Shown here piece by piece: positions 34,132-47,478 of a DNA stretch of 64,000 bases (position 1 is the stretch's first letter; every line of letters starts with the position of its first letter). Both the position numbers and the translations under genes were made by a program. The notes beneath the pieces were generated by a model that worked only from the letters and a program-made list of their open reading frames with translations, was not told the DNA's origin and searched no databases. Source of the stretch: Leptobrachium leishanense (taxonomy: Eukaryota; Chordata; Amphibia; Anura; Megophryidae). The stretch covers positions 106,986,328-107,050,327 of the forward strand of contig CM019064.1 in assembly GCA_009667805.1 (NCBI GenBank). The letters run 5' to 3'.

Positions 34132-34328
34132 CTTCCAGACCGTTACCCAAGGGCAGTTGATTAGTCCTAAGATTACCCGGGTAAAGTCCAAAATTTTCAT
34201 TTTTTTGCAGCTTTACCCAGCGGTTTTGGGTGATGTCAGGATTACCTGGGTAATCCTAGGATTAACCGCTCTCCTGGCTTTACCCGTAACATATATATAT
34301 ATAAAAATAATATACAAAGAGAACATAA

Positions 34329-34778
34329 GGCTGGTGTCAGACGAGCGTAGTGTTCACGTCCGTGATTGCGCCTAAAAGTACGTCCGTGATAGCATGACAG
34401 GAAGCCCATCGGAGCCCGTTACACGAAGTACGTCCGCACTGAACTGCGGACGCACAACGGCCGCGGCCCACGGACGCAAGGCAGGCAAGAACGTACAACC
34501 CCTAGAACGGCCGCACAAAGTGCGCTGCGTCCGCAACGTCTGCATAGCTTTGTGTGTGAGTGATGGAACGTGGTCAGACGGACTGCATTTATACGTCCAG
34601 CATTTTTTTCACGGACAAAATGGCTTTGCTTTTTAATTTATTTTCCCTCCTACATCCGTCAAAATATTTGTCAGTGAAAAAAACGGACTGTGTGGCCACT
34701 ACTGTGTCTTCCGTACTGACGTACGTCCGTGTGCACGGATGTACAGTCCGTAGAAATCACGCTCGTCTGACCCTAGCC
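34329..34778. mobile_element. Family D MITE, copy at 34.3 kb
   Basis: Ends GGCTGGTGTCAGACGAGCG and CGCTCGTCTGACCCTAGCC, flanked by TAA (34326-34328) and TTA (34779-34781), both TWA-type. The interior is GC-rich with repeated ACGTCCG words in both orientations. The ORFs at 34394-34823 are not genes. Confidence 0.65.
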
Positions 34779-34877
34779 TTATACTTGTTGTCTTTCAGGC
34801 TTCACAATAAAAATAATGTGTAGTAAAGTAATGTGTGTAACTCATGGGTAACTCCTCAGTATTCTGCTTCACAGATA

Positions 34878-36280
34878 ATTTATTTATTTATTTATAAAGG
34901 ATTTTACCAGGAAGGATACATTGAGATTTCTCTCGTTTTCAAGTATGTCCTGGGTTCAAGAACATTGAAGTGTTACAGTTACAGAAATACAAAGTAATAC
35001 AATGCAAGATATTAAAAAACAACACAAATATACAGATTAACTGAAAAATATGTAGGAAATATAGTCACTAGGTTACATGTTTACAGGTGCATTCTGTATT
35101 GAGGTATGTTAGTAAGGAGCTTTTGAGTGACTTAAGACTGGGGGAAGATTTGATGGTGTCTGGGAGGTTATTCCATAATTGTGGTGCTCTGTAGGAAAAT
35201 GAGGACCGAGCCACTGTCTTTTTGTATTGTGGTATAGCAAGTAAGGTGCTGGTCCTGGATCGGAGGTTATAGGATGAGGGAGCTGCTGGGGGAAGCAGTC
35301 TATTCAGGTAGGGTGGCAGCTTCCCAGAGATGCTCTTAAACACCAGGCTGGAAAGGTGAAGGGTGCGTCTGGATTCCAGCGATGGCCAGTTTAGCTCTTT
35401 TAACATGTCACAATGGTGGGTCATGTAGTTACATTGTAGCGCAAAGCGGCACAATGAGTTATACAATGTAGTAAGTTTATGAAGGTGTGTTTGCGGGGCA
35501 GCTGCATACACTACATCTCCGTAATCAATAGCCGGCATAAGCATTTGCTGTACAATCTGCTTTCTTACCGCGGGACTCAGGCAGGATTTGTTTCTGTACA
35601 GGGCACCTAGTTTGGGGTAAAGTTTAGATGAGAGTTTTTCGATGTGGGGGCCAAAGGATAGATTAGGGTCCAACCACATACCTAGATATTTGAGAGAAGT
35701 GACTGTGGTCAGCGTGCCATTTGATTTTGTCCCAACACATAGATGGGGATTTTGCAATTTGTGTAGTTTAGGTGCGGTTCCAAAGAGCATCGTTACAGTT
35801 TTGTCAGTGTTTTAAAAAAGTTTGTTGTTTTTGATCCACTTTTCTACCTCTGTGAATTGTTCTTGCAGCACGGCCTCCAGCTGCGGGAGATTTGGTTTGC
35901 TGGTATAGATCACAGTGTCGTCTGCGTACATATGTACAGTTGAGGCTTTGCAGACGTTGGGCAGATCATTTATGAATATTGTGAACAGCAGGGGGCCTAG
36001 TATTGAGCCTTGGGGTACACCGCAAGTGACTGGGAGCGGGAGGGAGGAGCTGCCAGAAATTGACACATATTGTGATCGGTCGGATACATATGATTGAAAC
36101 CAGGTTAGCGTGCGATCACCAATGCCAGAGTTTTTAAGTTTTTCTAACAAGATGCCATGGTCTACCGTGTCAAAGGCCTTGGCAAAATCAATGAAGATGG
36201 CTCCAGTTAGGTTTCCTTGTTCCATCCCAGCCTGGATATCATTGCAGACTTTTAGAAGGGCGGTTGTTAATGGAGATATA
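34878..36280 (-). pseudogene. L2/Rex1-like LINE, 5'-truncated, RT with one stop
   Basis: The minus-strand frame runs from about 36276 to 35068 with a single in-frame TAA at 35812-35814. RT motifs: GAIFIDFAKAFDTVDHG (first Asp), GVPQGSILGPLLF, and MYADDTVIY (catalytic Asp pair, near 35930). The C-terminal region has FSYRAPQLWNNLPDTIKSS, typical of this LINE group. Endonuclease and ORF start are missing, a normal 5' truncation. The 3' UTR ends with GAGAAATCTCAATGTATCC + TTCCTGGTAAAATCC and a (TAAA)n tail at 34878-34900. That tail is shared with the SINEs at 44.1 and 49.3 kb, so this LINE probably mobilised them. Confidence 0.85.
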
Positions 36281-36689
36281 CAAACTACATCACATTACAC
36301 GTGCGCTAGTACTTCAAGAAACAATTCGAGCCATATATGTGCTGTGAATAGGGATGAGCTGTTCGGTTCGGAGTTCAATTCGAACTTTGGCAGTTCGAAA
36401 GTTCGCGAACTTCGAACATTTCTGCGTGTTCGCCCACAATGCACCACAATGGACCACAATGCACTTTTCCACAGGCCTGAAGCTTGTAATTGGCTACTGC
36501 CTTGCACCTGACCGCAGGTCAGGTGCAAGACAGGTGCAAGACTATGCCAATCACGGCTCAGAGTACTGATTGGGAAAATTTTGCCCAATCATGGGCTCAC
36601 AGAGCTAAGTCCCGCAGCACACTATATAAGGCTTCAGCATGTGTTTTTTTGAGAGGAGATTGTTGTGTTAGTGTGTGTTCTCACCAGCT

Positions 36690-36865
36690 ACTGGGGGGGT
36701 GTCTCAGTTCAACAAAATATCTGGGAATTGTTGAAATCTGTGTGTTCTCACTGCCACCAACTATTTTGGGGGTCAGTCATTTCTACAAAATATCTGGGAA
36801 TTGTTGTAATCTTTGTGTTCTCACTGCCACCAACTATTTTGGGAGTCAGTCATTTATACAAAATA
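36690..36865 (+). repeat. About 77-bp tandem repeat, three units
   Basis: Units of ACAAAATATCTGGGAATTGTT + TGTGTTCTCACTGCCACC + AACTATTTTGGGGGTCAG. Part of the hAT element's interior. Confidence 0.7.
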
Positions 36866-36875
36866 TCATTTTATT

Positions 36876-37545
36876 CATATCATTTTAATATTGGACCGCA
36901 GGGTCCAACCCTGCACTCTTCCACAATACCACAAAAAGGTTACGGTGTGAAGGCACTTGCTGCCACCAAAGGCACAATATTTGGCTGCACTGACACTGAC
37001 GCCTAAATTACCAGATTCATATCATTTTAATATTGGACCGCAGGGTCCAACCCTACACTCTTCCACAATACCACAAAAGGGTTACGGTTTAAAGGCACTT
37101 GCTGCCACCAAAGGCACAATATTTGGCTGCACTGACACTGACGCCTATATTACCAGATTTATATCATTTTAATTTTTTGGACTGCAGGGTCCAACCCTGC
37201 ACTCTTCCACAATACCACAAAAGGGTTACGGTGTGAAGGCACTTGCTGCCACCAAAGGCACAATATTTGGCTGCACTGACGCCTGTACCATATTCATATC
37301 ATTTTAATATTGGACCGCAGGCTCCAACCCTGCACTCTTCCACAATACCGCAAAAGGGTTACGGTGTGAAGGCACTTGCTGCCACCAAAGGCACAATATT
37401 TGGCTGTACTGACACTGACGCCTATATTACCAGATTTATATCATTTAAATTTTTGGGACCGCAGGGTCCAACCCTGCACTCTTCCACAATACCACAGAGG
37501 GGTTATGGTGTGACGGCACTAAAGGCCCAATTTTAAAGCACCTAT
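36876..37545 (+). repeat. About 142-bp tandem repeat, 4-5 units
   Basis: TTGGACCGCAGGGTCCAACC recurs at about 36891, 37033, 37177, 37310 and 37453 (spacing 142, 144, 133, 143). Each unit contains the palindromic GGACCGCAGGGTCC and ends in TGACACTGACGCCTA. The last unit is truncated. Open frames here (36490-37536) are repeat artefacts. Confidence 0.8.
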
Positions 37546-37855
37546 TGTTACTTTCATCCAAAGCCTGCATAGGTTTCACCATAATTTAGTCAAAAAATCC
37601 CTAAACTTGTTCTACGTGTCCTAAAATGTCTTTTCATACAGACTGCCGCCCCAAGCAGTTGTTTAGGAATAGATTAAAGGTAAACCATTTACCGTCATTT
37701 AAAACGTCATTTTTTTGTTTTTAAATGTTTCTATGCATCCTACAAATCCGCTACTTCACGGGCAGGTTATGGGGACCTCCTAGGCACGATATTTGAAGGA
37801 ATTTTTTGTTTTTATTTTTAACCCTTATTTCATGGAAAACTCACTGTTCCTTTAA

Positions 37856-39053
37856 CCACTTCAATGCTGAGGACGCGCTCAGCGCGTCCTCAGCATTCCC
37901 GCTGGTATGCGGAGGACGCGCTGAGCGCGTCCTCCCATTGGAGTCAGCGTTCGGCCGGTTCCGGCCGATCGCTGGCCCCTCCGGTGCGGGCTGACATCCT
38001 CGGATGTCAGCCGCGCATCCGGCCGAAGCCGCCGGAATTAGGTGTCATCGCGGCAGCGCGATGACACCTAATTCAGGCGTCGCCCCCCGCATGTGCGGAG
38101 GAGGCGCCTGAAAGGGAGGGGGGAGGTCCTTCGGACCTCTCTCCCTCCCGATCGGCGGCTCTGCGGGGGTTAACCCAGGCATCATTTGGAAGGGCACAGC
38201 CTGCCCTTCCAAATGGTGCCTGGCATTAACCCCTACGGAGCTGGATCGCAAATCGGCGCTGAAAAGCGCCGGTTCGCGATCCTTTCCCGGAGCTGGCCGA
38301 CATCTTGGATGTCGGCCAAGCCTCCGGGAACTCCCCCTGAGGACTGGCGTCATCGTGCGTAGCACGATGACGCCAGTCCTGGACTTAACCCCTAACTGCC
38401 ACCAACTGTGGAGATAGGGAGTTCCAATGAACTCCCTATCTCCCGATCCGTGGCAGTTAGGGGTTAATGTTTGGTATGGTTGGATCGGCCAGAGCATGGC
38501 CGTTCCAACGATACCAAACATGAAAGTGAAAAAGTTTGTAAAAAAAAAAAAAAATGATAAAAAAAAATAAACACTTTTTTTTATTTTTTTTGGTTTGTTA
38601 ATGCAGCAATATTGTTCCCATTTCAATTATAATGTGAACAATGATGCTGCACTAACGATTTTTGTATGCGGTGCGTTTGTTAAAAATAGTGTAATTTTCC
38701 CCAAAACAAAATGTAACGAGACCCCATCTCTAATTTTTTTAACAAGCGCACCCCATACAAAATATAACCGCAATTGCTCGCATGTTAAAATGTGAAAAAA
38801 AACACTTTACACATTGTAAATTATTGAAAATACATATTTTATTGCATTTTTTGTTATAATATACAGACATGACATAACGTATACATATAATAATGACATA
38901 TTATGAATCTACCGAGTCTGACGGAAAGAACGATATATAATATGTCTGGGTCATATACTAAAATAAGCCTTCAAAACACGTTTAAACATGATGAGCAAAA
39001 CCGGTAAAAATGACCTCAGCACAGGGGCGGGAAAAGCCTCAGCAGCGAAAGGG
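37856..39053 (-). mobile_element. Family A 'hairpin-chain' MITE, copy A4
   Basis: TTAA at 37852-37855 and 39054-39057. Same design as A1 in reverse orientation: the GC-rich hairpin chain at 37856-38530 and the AT-rich end to 39053. It includes the 22-bp-arm ATCATTTGGAAGGGCA stem and the GACTGGCGTCATCGTGC stem near 38342-38380. Nested in the hAT element. The minus-strand 193-codon ORF at 38045-38626 crosses the hairpins and is not a protein gene. Confidence 0.8.
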
Positions 39054-39378
39054 TTAAAAATGTTTTTTTTTTACTTTTTGTCCTTGTTTCCTGTCCCCCA
39101 GGGCACTACCCGGACCCCCATACACCTTTAATGGCAAATATCTTGCAAATATGCCCTCTTGCAGGGCACTCTAAAAATCGAACTTTTGAGTCCCATTGAC
39201 TTGCATTGAGTTTGGTTCGTGTTCGCACTTTTGAAATTGTTCAAGTTTGAATGCAAACTGAACACGGGGGTGTTCAGCTCATCCCTAGCTGTGAACTATG
39301 CGTGGATGGTATTACTTACTTTCTTAACATCAATCTACTTTCTGCTTCACATGTTCGCTCGGACAATTCTCATTTTAT

Positions 39379-39506
39379 CAAACTCCAGCCCCCCAGATGT
39401 CTCTGAACTACGGCTCCCATGACTCCCTGGCCATCTATTGTAATGAAAGAATTCTGGGAATTGTAGGCATCAACATCTGGTTGCCATGAGTTTGACAGCC
39501 CTGATA
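39379..39506. mobile_element. Short foldback repeat, family F
   Basis: GAACTACGGCTCCCATGA and GAATTCTGGGAATTGTAGG are inverted halves, bounded by AAACTCCAG and TGAGTTTGACAGCCCTG. A second copy lies at 59.16-59.28 kb. Resembles common vertebrate MITE-type foldbacks. Confidence 0.5.
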
Positions 39507-40221
39507 TAAACCATCCTCTGTTATAGTTTAATGACTTTACCGTTATTCTATTATTTCTTCATGCTTCCCACTTCAGTCCTTTTACAATGTTACATTTCCA
39601 TATCATGCTAAATAAAATGTCATTTTCCTAAATATATGACTTCAGGCAGTAGGCCAAAGAGTATCAAGTTGTTTTACTGGACCTATACACAGCAACTGTA
39701 ATACACAATGTGCCCATTAATTAAAAAATCATGACATTTTAGGAGGTTTCCTTAATCACTATGGCTTCTTGACATAATCCTGGTATTAATATTTGGTATT
39801 CCATAACGTTACACATTGTTTGTTTTAACATCTGGCCTTTTAATAATCTAATCTTTTCTACCTTTTAAATCAAATCATCCTCTTCCTCCCTCATCTATTT
39901 GTGTAGTTATACAGCAAGAAATATACAAGTGGAGTCTAAAGGGGCACACTAGTCATACATTTAACTTAATTTAAATTGTGTCAGAACAGCACATAGGATG
40001 TCAGGATACCAGCGCATAGGGTACTGGAGTGTTTGAGTATGAGCCCAGTATGCAGTGAGCTCAGGGTGGATAGGCAGACAGTACCTTGCAGAACTCGAGT
40101 GTTGCCAATGGGATAGGCAATAATCGTAGTCAAGGGGCGATCCGAGGTTTAAGGGCTGGTAAAGAGGAGGCAGAGTCAGTGGGCAAAACAGGAGGAACAC
40201 AATGGGAGCAATCGAGTATAT
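39507..40221. other. Unassigned sequence
   Basis: No supportable feature. Confidence 0.45.
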
Positions 40222-40850
40222 AGGGGTTATTCAGAGAGATCCAAAATGTCGCCGAAGTGTAACTGGACACTGAAACAGGGAACGGGGACATTTCGGGGCC
40301 ACACGGCTATTCAGAGAGCAGGCAGTTCGCCAAATTTTGGCAAATTGCCAGCACGCACAGTGCCTGTTCAAGGGCAGTGAATTCCCCCTTAGAGAAGTAA
40401 TGGTTCGTCTATTCAGAGAACACCAAACAGCAGTGAAAAGTTGACAAAATGCCCTGCTGTTCGGTGGTTTCATTCGGCAGGTTTATTCAGGCGAACCCCA
40501 TAGGCTTCAATCTTAAAAATATTCCCGTTTTAATCCAATAGCTAATAAACTGTTTATTATTTTATTCTGCTGTAAAAAGTCTTTATTTATAGACTTGTTT
40601 AGGATCTTTTAAGCATTTTTCGGGATTTTTTTAGGCAAATTGTTTTTTCGTTTTTCCTTTTTTTTTTAAACGTATTTTCTTTTTTCTGTAACAGACCTTT
40701 TTATTATCATTCACTGGATCTTATATGTAAATTCCAGGCATTTTCGTTCAGTAGTTTTTTTGCAAACAGCATTTCAAATTCAAAACTTTCAAGCATACTG
40801 GTTTTTTTTTCACCACGTTCGTCTGCCTGGCGGCTTTTTCCGGTCGCTAC
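40222..40850 (+). mobile_element. Family B MITE, truncated copy B2
   Basis: Starts GGGGTTATTCAGAGAGATCC and follows the B consensus order (TTCAGAGAGCAGGCAGTTCG, GGCTTCAATCTTAAAAATAT, GTTCAGTAGTTTTTTTGC). It breaks off in the GGCGGCTTTTTCCGG segment, where the LTR-like piece begins. Confidence 0.65.
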
Positions 40851-41490
40851 TCAGGATCCCTGAGCCAGATCCAGGACGTGGGTCTGGCAATGGCTTCTCC
40901 TGCGGCCGGTGGCCTGTCTTATCATGCATGAGCCTCGCGTCCGGATGCTGGGCTCTCTGCACCAGCAAGGGACATTCCTTCTCAAGCAAGTCGCAGTGTG
41001 GCAATGCAGGAAACATCAGCGCCCGGCGAATCCAAAGGTGGCCCGACATGCTGGAATGCGCAACCTGCCACCAAGCTGGCCTGGGCAGGGAATCCCAACA
41101 TGGCTCAAAGAGGCTGGGGAACCTATGTGGATGCCGGGGCTGTAGGGAATGGGCGTGGCTTGGCTGGGGTATCCCCAGAGGGGGCTTAACTGCATCAGCC
41201 TATGGGAGCCTGCCTAATAGGGGGCGAGTTTACCTCATTCCCTGTATATATACTGCCAGACTGCCATTCCTTCCCTGCTTAAGTATTGTTACAGCAACCC
41301 TCTTGCTTGGACCTGTTTCCTAGAACTCCTTTGAGCCTCGTGTATCGGACCTTCAACTTTCCTCCTCACTTTTGAATTCAAACTGCTGGCCCTGACCTGG
41401 GATACCCTTCTGACCTCGGATACCCTTCTGACCTGGGATACCCTTCTGACCTCGGATACCCTTCTGACCTAGATTTTATTACAATAAACA
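40851..41490 (+). mobile_element. LTR-like fragment with 18-bp repeats
   Basis: Contains a TATATATA box (41245-41252), four 18-bp units of CTGACCTGGGATACCCTT (41392-41470) and an AATAAA at 41483-41488. This is the same order of promoter, tandem array and poly-A signal seen in the complete solo LTRs nearby. Defined TG/CA ends were not found. ORFs at 40760-41323 have no domain. Confidence 0.4.
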
Positions 41491-42220
41491 GTGAGATGGC
41501 AGAATACAGGGAGAGCTCTGGGGACACTCACTACTGTACAGAGACTAGACTCAGTGGGTTACAATTGCTGAAAATCCCTGTACAGTACAAACAAACACAG
41601 AGGGTGATTGTAATTTCCATAGACATTATGCCACATGTAAGAAATTATGACCCTCTTACTATGTTAACTCTTTGAGGATTGTGGACAAATATAACCCACA
41701 AGTGTAAGTAAAAATAACATATATAATGTATATATTGATATTGTTTATCAAGTTAGGCTACTGCTACAGTTAAATAAAAAAGACAATAAACAGATTGACA
41801 CTGCAGTACATATCACACATAATGGAATTATGATACTTAGTCCTCGTAGCTTGGCTCCCTTTGTCATGCTGTCCCCCTGCTCTGCTGGCCATTCTCAGAC
41901 AGCTCCCACAACACGCTCCTTGGGTAGACTTCTCTGCACTGGCTATAAGCCAGACTGTCCTTGGGACTGATTCCACAAGCCTGAACCCACTAGGACCCAG
42001 CCGTCGTGTAACTTTTAAACCTTTTTACATTTGATCTCTGCCCCCCCCCAAACTATTCTAGGCAATTCGGGGAGTGAGTGACACAATGGAGGAAGATTCC
42101 CAGAGACATTAATCATTTCTTTTGCAGTAGACTACTGTTTTCACCTTGTGTGTTTATGTATGCATATCTGAAGAAGCCTCATACACAGGAGAAATAGAGT
42201 TCCCTTCCATATCTGACATA
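41491..42220. other. Unassigned sequence
   Basis: No supportable feature. Confidence 0.45.
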
Positions 42221-42640
42221 TATTTCAGTATATGACAAGGATTTCAGTATATGACATACGTATTTCACTATATAGCATATTGATTTCAGTATATGATATA
42301 TGTATTTTGGTATATGTACGTATTTCAGTATATAGCATATGCATTTCAGTATATGGTATATGGATTTCATTATATTGCATATGGCTTTCAGTATATGAAA
42401 TTCATTTCAGTATACAACATATCCGTTTCACTATATGACATCTGGATTTCATCATGTGATATATGCATTTCAATATATGATATGTTAATTTCAGTATGTA
42501 GTATATACATTTCAGTATATGGTATATGACTTTCATTATATAATATATGGATTTCAGTACATGGCATATGGTTTTCAGTATATAATATAAGCATTTCACT
42601 ATATGATACACACTTCTCACTGTATGATGTAATGGATTCT
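42221..42640. repeat. 21-bp AT-rich minisatellite, about 19 units
   Basis: Degenerate units of ATTTCAGTATATGATATATG. Because 21 is a multiple of three, frames stay open on both strands (42179-42620) and give Tyr/Ile-rich 7-residue repeats. These have no known domain and are best read as by-products of the array. Confidence 0.8.
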
Positions 42641-42838
42641 GTAATAAAAGCTAGGTATAAGCAAAGCTGAATTATTTCCTGAATGGCTCCTCATATGTTT
42701 CCTTATAATGCGTATCCCGTTTCAAATTGTGCAAGATAAAGGACCCCACCAAGAGTTCAGAACCTTTCAATATTTCTTTAGAGGATGCATGAAAACATAA
42801 AAAAATTAAAAATAAACACATTTATAGTTTTTAATCTT

Positions 42839-43140
42839 CTTAACCCCTTCAGGACAGGCAGTTGTCGCCCGTCAGGTGGGGGTTAACGATGGCGTGGTGT
42901 ACAGGTACGCCTCGCCGCCAGTTGCCCCCGCGGGCCTCTAATTTGGCCTGCAAATGCAACCAGCAGGTGACGCACATCATTGGCTGCAGGGGGACGACCC
43001 GAGTTCAGGCCATCTCTCTGCAGTCAATGACAGGTGGTGTCCGCCGGCTGCAGGGAGGGACCGAGGTAGCCCATTGAAGACAGAGGTGCGTACCTGTACC
43101 TTCAAGGCCCACCCGTCGCACAGACTGCATAGAACGGAAA
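42839..43140. mobile_element. Fragment of a TTAA-type MITE
   Basis: TTAA then CCCCTTCAGGACAGGCAG, followed by GC-rich hairpin-prone sequence, like the GC-rich end of family A elements though not the same sequence. It is truncated: the other end is not found. Confidence 0.4.
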
Positions 43141-43195
43141 AAATGAAAGGATACATGGAGATTTCTCTCGTTTTCAAGTATGTCCTGGGTAAGAA
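43141..43195 (-). repeat. LINE/SINE 3'-tail fragment
   Basis: About 50 bp matching the tail shared by the LINE at 34.9 kb and the SINEs (GAGATTTCTCTCGTTTTCAA then GTATGTCCTGGGT). Confidence 0.6.
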
Positions 43196-44094
43196 AACAA
43201 TCTTGTGTGCATATTTGATCTTTACCATCAGTGTATTAAGGCTACATATGCAATGCCGTGTATGCATTGGTATAGTGACAATGGTGTCGCTAGGGCTTCT
43301 GTCAAATAGTTGGATTTGACTGTTTATAATGCGGCACTAATTGCTGACCGTTGGCTTTTCACTTATTTCACACACTTTTAAGTGTGTGAGGGTTTAAACC
43401 ATAATGCTGAGGTGTATCCTTCTTAATTCAGGTTTGCGGAATAGGAGAATTTATTAACAACCTCGTTAAAAAAATCTGATGTTTCCATTTCTTGTGTTTT
43501 CCATGCACTGTTTACTCATTAATCTTTTATGTACGTTTACGTTTAGTAGGTGATCCTGGCACTACCAATATTTTTACTTCAAAATATCCAAATTACATCA
43601 CATGTGATCCTCCACAAATCAAGAAAAAATCATTTTGGAAGCAGGAATATTTCTGTTCTTTTCAGCTTGCACATCTCTTTGTTTGTTGAAACTGTTGGTT
43701 TGAGTGACTTTCCTTATTCTGTCGGTTACACCGTGTTTTAGTCTGTCTTGCACACACAGTCTGATCCCAGATCACCAGGGATTAGCATTACTTTCCAGTA
43801 ACACATTACATCAGCTAGATTTCTCCTTACAGTAGTGGACATATTCCCAGATGCTATTGAGAATTTCCAAACCTCGGAAAGATACAGATACATTGTGAAG
43901 CAATGTCTTAATGCCAAATCAGTAATTAACTTGTATAACATAAAATTACATTAATTTTGAGTTGCAATAAACGTAGGGGAGAGGCATAAATAGATTCTTA
44001 GAACTACTTCAGACCAAGTAAGTCCATAAAGAAGAAAGCAGAAGATGGAATAGGAATATACAAAGTAGGTAACATACCCATGGAACATATATAG
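43196..44094. other. Unassigned sequence
   Basis: No supportable feature. Confidence 0.45.
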
Positions 44095-44297
44095 ATTTTT
44101 TTTTAGAAAGGATTTTACCAGGAAGGATACATTGAGATTTCTCTTGTTTTCAAGTATGTCCTCGGTGGCGAGTATGTACCGTTGGGTGTCTTGCCCAAGG
44201 ACACTTGCTGGAGAGGTTGCTCGCTGGGATTGAGCCCATGACTCCACAGGCTCTCTCCATGCAGAGCAGTGATGTTACCTCTACTCCACCCAGCCGG
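44095..44297 (-). mobile_element. tRNA-derived SINE, copy 1
   Basis: On the minus strand it starts GCTGGGTGGAGTAGAGGTAAC, has a degenerate B box (GGGCTCAATCCC), a body with GTGTCCTTGGGCAAGACACC, and ends in the LINE-type tail TTCCTGGTAAAATCCTTTC plus an A-rich run. Same family as 49.3 kb. Transcription would be by RNA polymerase III from the internal promoter. Confidence 0.75.
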
Positions 44298-44444
44298 TAC
44301 ATATATATTAATGGCTTAGTAAGGATATGCAAAGTTTTCATAAATGAGTAAAGCAATCCATCATCTGTACACATGTATACAAGAAAATACCACTAATACC
44401 ACTTACAATCTACTTACCTGTCTATCTATTCACCTGTCTGTATA

Positions 44445-46059
<1,615 letters not shown>

Positions 46060-46489
46060 TATATATATATATGTACGTCTGTAGGTATGTCTGTCTACCT
46101 ATCCAGCAATCTATACATAAACATATGCTTATCTTTTCACCAAAGCCTAAATACAACTTAATTGCATAATTGGCGCACTCACAAGATTCATGGGTATTCA
46201 CCATATTTTATATTTTATTGACATACACACATTCTCTCATACACATATTGTTCCACAAAACTGCTTAGATTTTAAATGCTGGTTTTACTATTCATGTAAC
46301 ATACTATCGTATCTGTCTGTACATCTGCCTATTTATCCATCCTTCTATGCATTGTACATTGTATAAATATATGTCTATCTATCCACCATAGCCTATAGGA
46401 TTGGGGCATTGAGGGTACTCATGAGCCTTCACTATTTTTTATTGATATTTACGGACAGAAAAAAAATACACACACACAAAATGCTATTT

Positions 46490-47446
46490 TGTCAGGAATC
46501 CAGCACAGGGACCCAGCGATGCTGGATTAAAGCCCGTGCCTGAACCTGGACTACAAAAACCTGAATACCAGCAGAGATTTACATGGACTTTTAGCCAGGT
46601 CTTCAACCGTGCTTGTGCTCCCTTCCCAGGTTGGATCCTGCCCTGGTGTTCCAGTACCCACTGAGAAGCTAGGTGCACCTGATCCAGGCAGATCACCTGT
46701 GCAGAAAAAGGGAGTCACCCCATTACTAGAGGCTTCTGCATTGTGTAAGAAATCACCAAAAGAAGTGTACCCTGAACTCCAAGTTACCCTGCTTCTCATC
46801 CTGCCCCTTCACGGTGTTCCCACAGCCTGCTCCTCAGCCTACGCTGTTCCCACCGTTTCCTGCTTCCACTGTTCCAGCTCTGTCAGTCCTGCCTCTGCTG
46901 TTCCTGCTCTGCCAGTCCTGCCTTCGCTGTTCCTGCTCTGCCAGTTCTGCCTCTGCTGTTCCTGCTCTGCCAGTCCTGCCTCCACTGTTCCTGCTCTGTC
47001 AGTCCTGCTTCTGCTGTTCCTGCTCTGTCAGTCCTGCTTCTGCTGTTCCTGCTCTGTCAGTCCTGCCTCTGCTGTTCCTGCTCTGTCAGTCCTGCTTCTG
47101 CTGTTCCTGCTCTGTCAGTCCTGCCTCCATTGTGCCAGTCCTGCCTTTGTGTCTCCTGTTAAAGCCAGCCTCCATTCCAGCCAGTATCCATATCCATTCT
47201 TGCCCCATCTCTCCCTTGCCCATCCTCGCCTGTGTCCAGCATAATTCCTGTCCTCCCTCTGCTTCCCTGTGCCCCAGTCCAGCCTCTGTGTCTACTTGCA
47301 CGTGTACAGCCCTGTTCCTGTGTTGTCCACCTCCTTATGTTTACGCCTGTTCTTATTAATAAAGCCTTATTGTACCTTTAAATACTGTACCTGCCTCCGT
47401 CTCTGTGTTGCTGGATCCTGAGATCAGACCGTTGTGCATCCTGACA
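46490..47446 (+). mobile_element. Solo LTR with embedded 29-bp minisatellite
   Basis: Starts TGTCAGGAATCCAGC and ends GTGCATCCTGACA. Flanks TATTT (46485-46489) and TATCT (47447-47451) look like a 5-bp duplication with one change. AATAAA at about 47358-47363 is a poly-A signal. No internal region is present, so it is a recombination product (solo LTR). The ORFs at 46609-47359 are repeat artefacts. Confidence 0.7.
46875..47130 (+). repeat. 29-bp minisatellite inside the solo LTR, about 9 units
   Basis: Units of TGTTCCTGCTCTGTCAGTCC + TGCTTCTGC. Since 29 is not a multiple of three, each frame cycles through all three readings, giving an 87-bp (29-residue) peptide super-repeat in every plus-strand frame. 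Confidence 0.8.
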
Positions 47447-47478
47447 TATCTACACTGAATTTTGAATGCTTTGTTTTA

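Larger units (their letters stand above)
27181..34278. mobile_element. Family C inverted-repeat element, split by the chromovirus
   Basis: The outer ends are about 45-bp inverted repeats: GCCAGGGGTGCGGTTAATCC... at 27181 and ...GGATTAACCGCTCTCCTGGC at 34278. The element's own sequence is 27181-27992 plus 34137-34278; the 6.1-kb retrotransposon sits between. The interior is a field of imperfect TTACCCGGGTAA palindromes alternating with GCAAAGTATCC. No transposase; superfamily unassigned. Confidence 0.65.
36349..39287. mobile_element. 2.94-kb hAT element with perfect 8-bp duplication
   Basis: GCTGTGAA at 36341-36348 and 39288-39295 flanks TAGGGATGAGCTG...CAGCTCATCCCTA. The ends continue as imperfect inverted GTTCG/CGAAC-rich text. 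It contains no transposase: the interior is two tandem arrays (36690-36865 and 36880-37545), a short unassigned part, and a nested family A MITE. The perfect duplication shows the insertion is fairly recent. Confidence 0.85.

Noticed and set aside
40760..41323. 187-codon ORF as a host gene
   Set aside because: No domain, overlapping ORFs on both strands, and LTR-like signals (TATA, tandem units, AATAAA) in the same region.
46609..47359. Two long Cys/Ser/Leu-rich ORFs
   Set aside because: They lie within a solo LTR and are generated by its 29-bp minisatellite.
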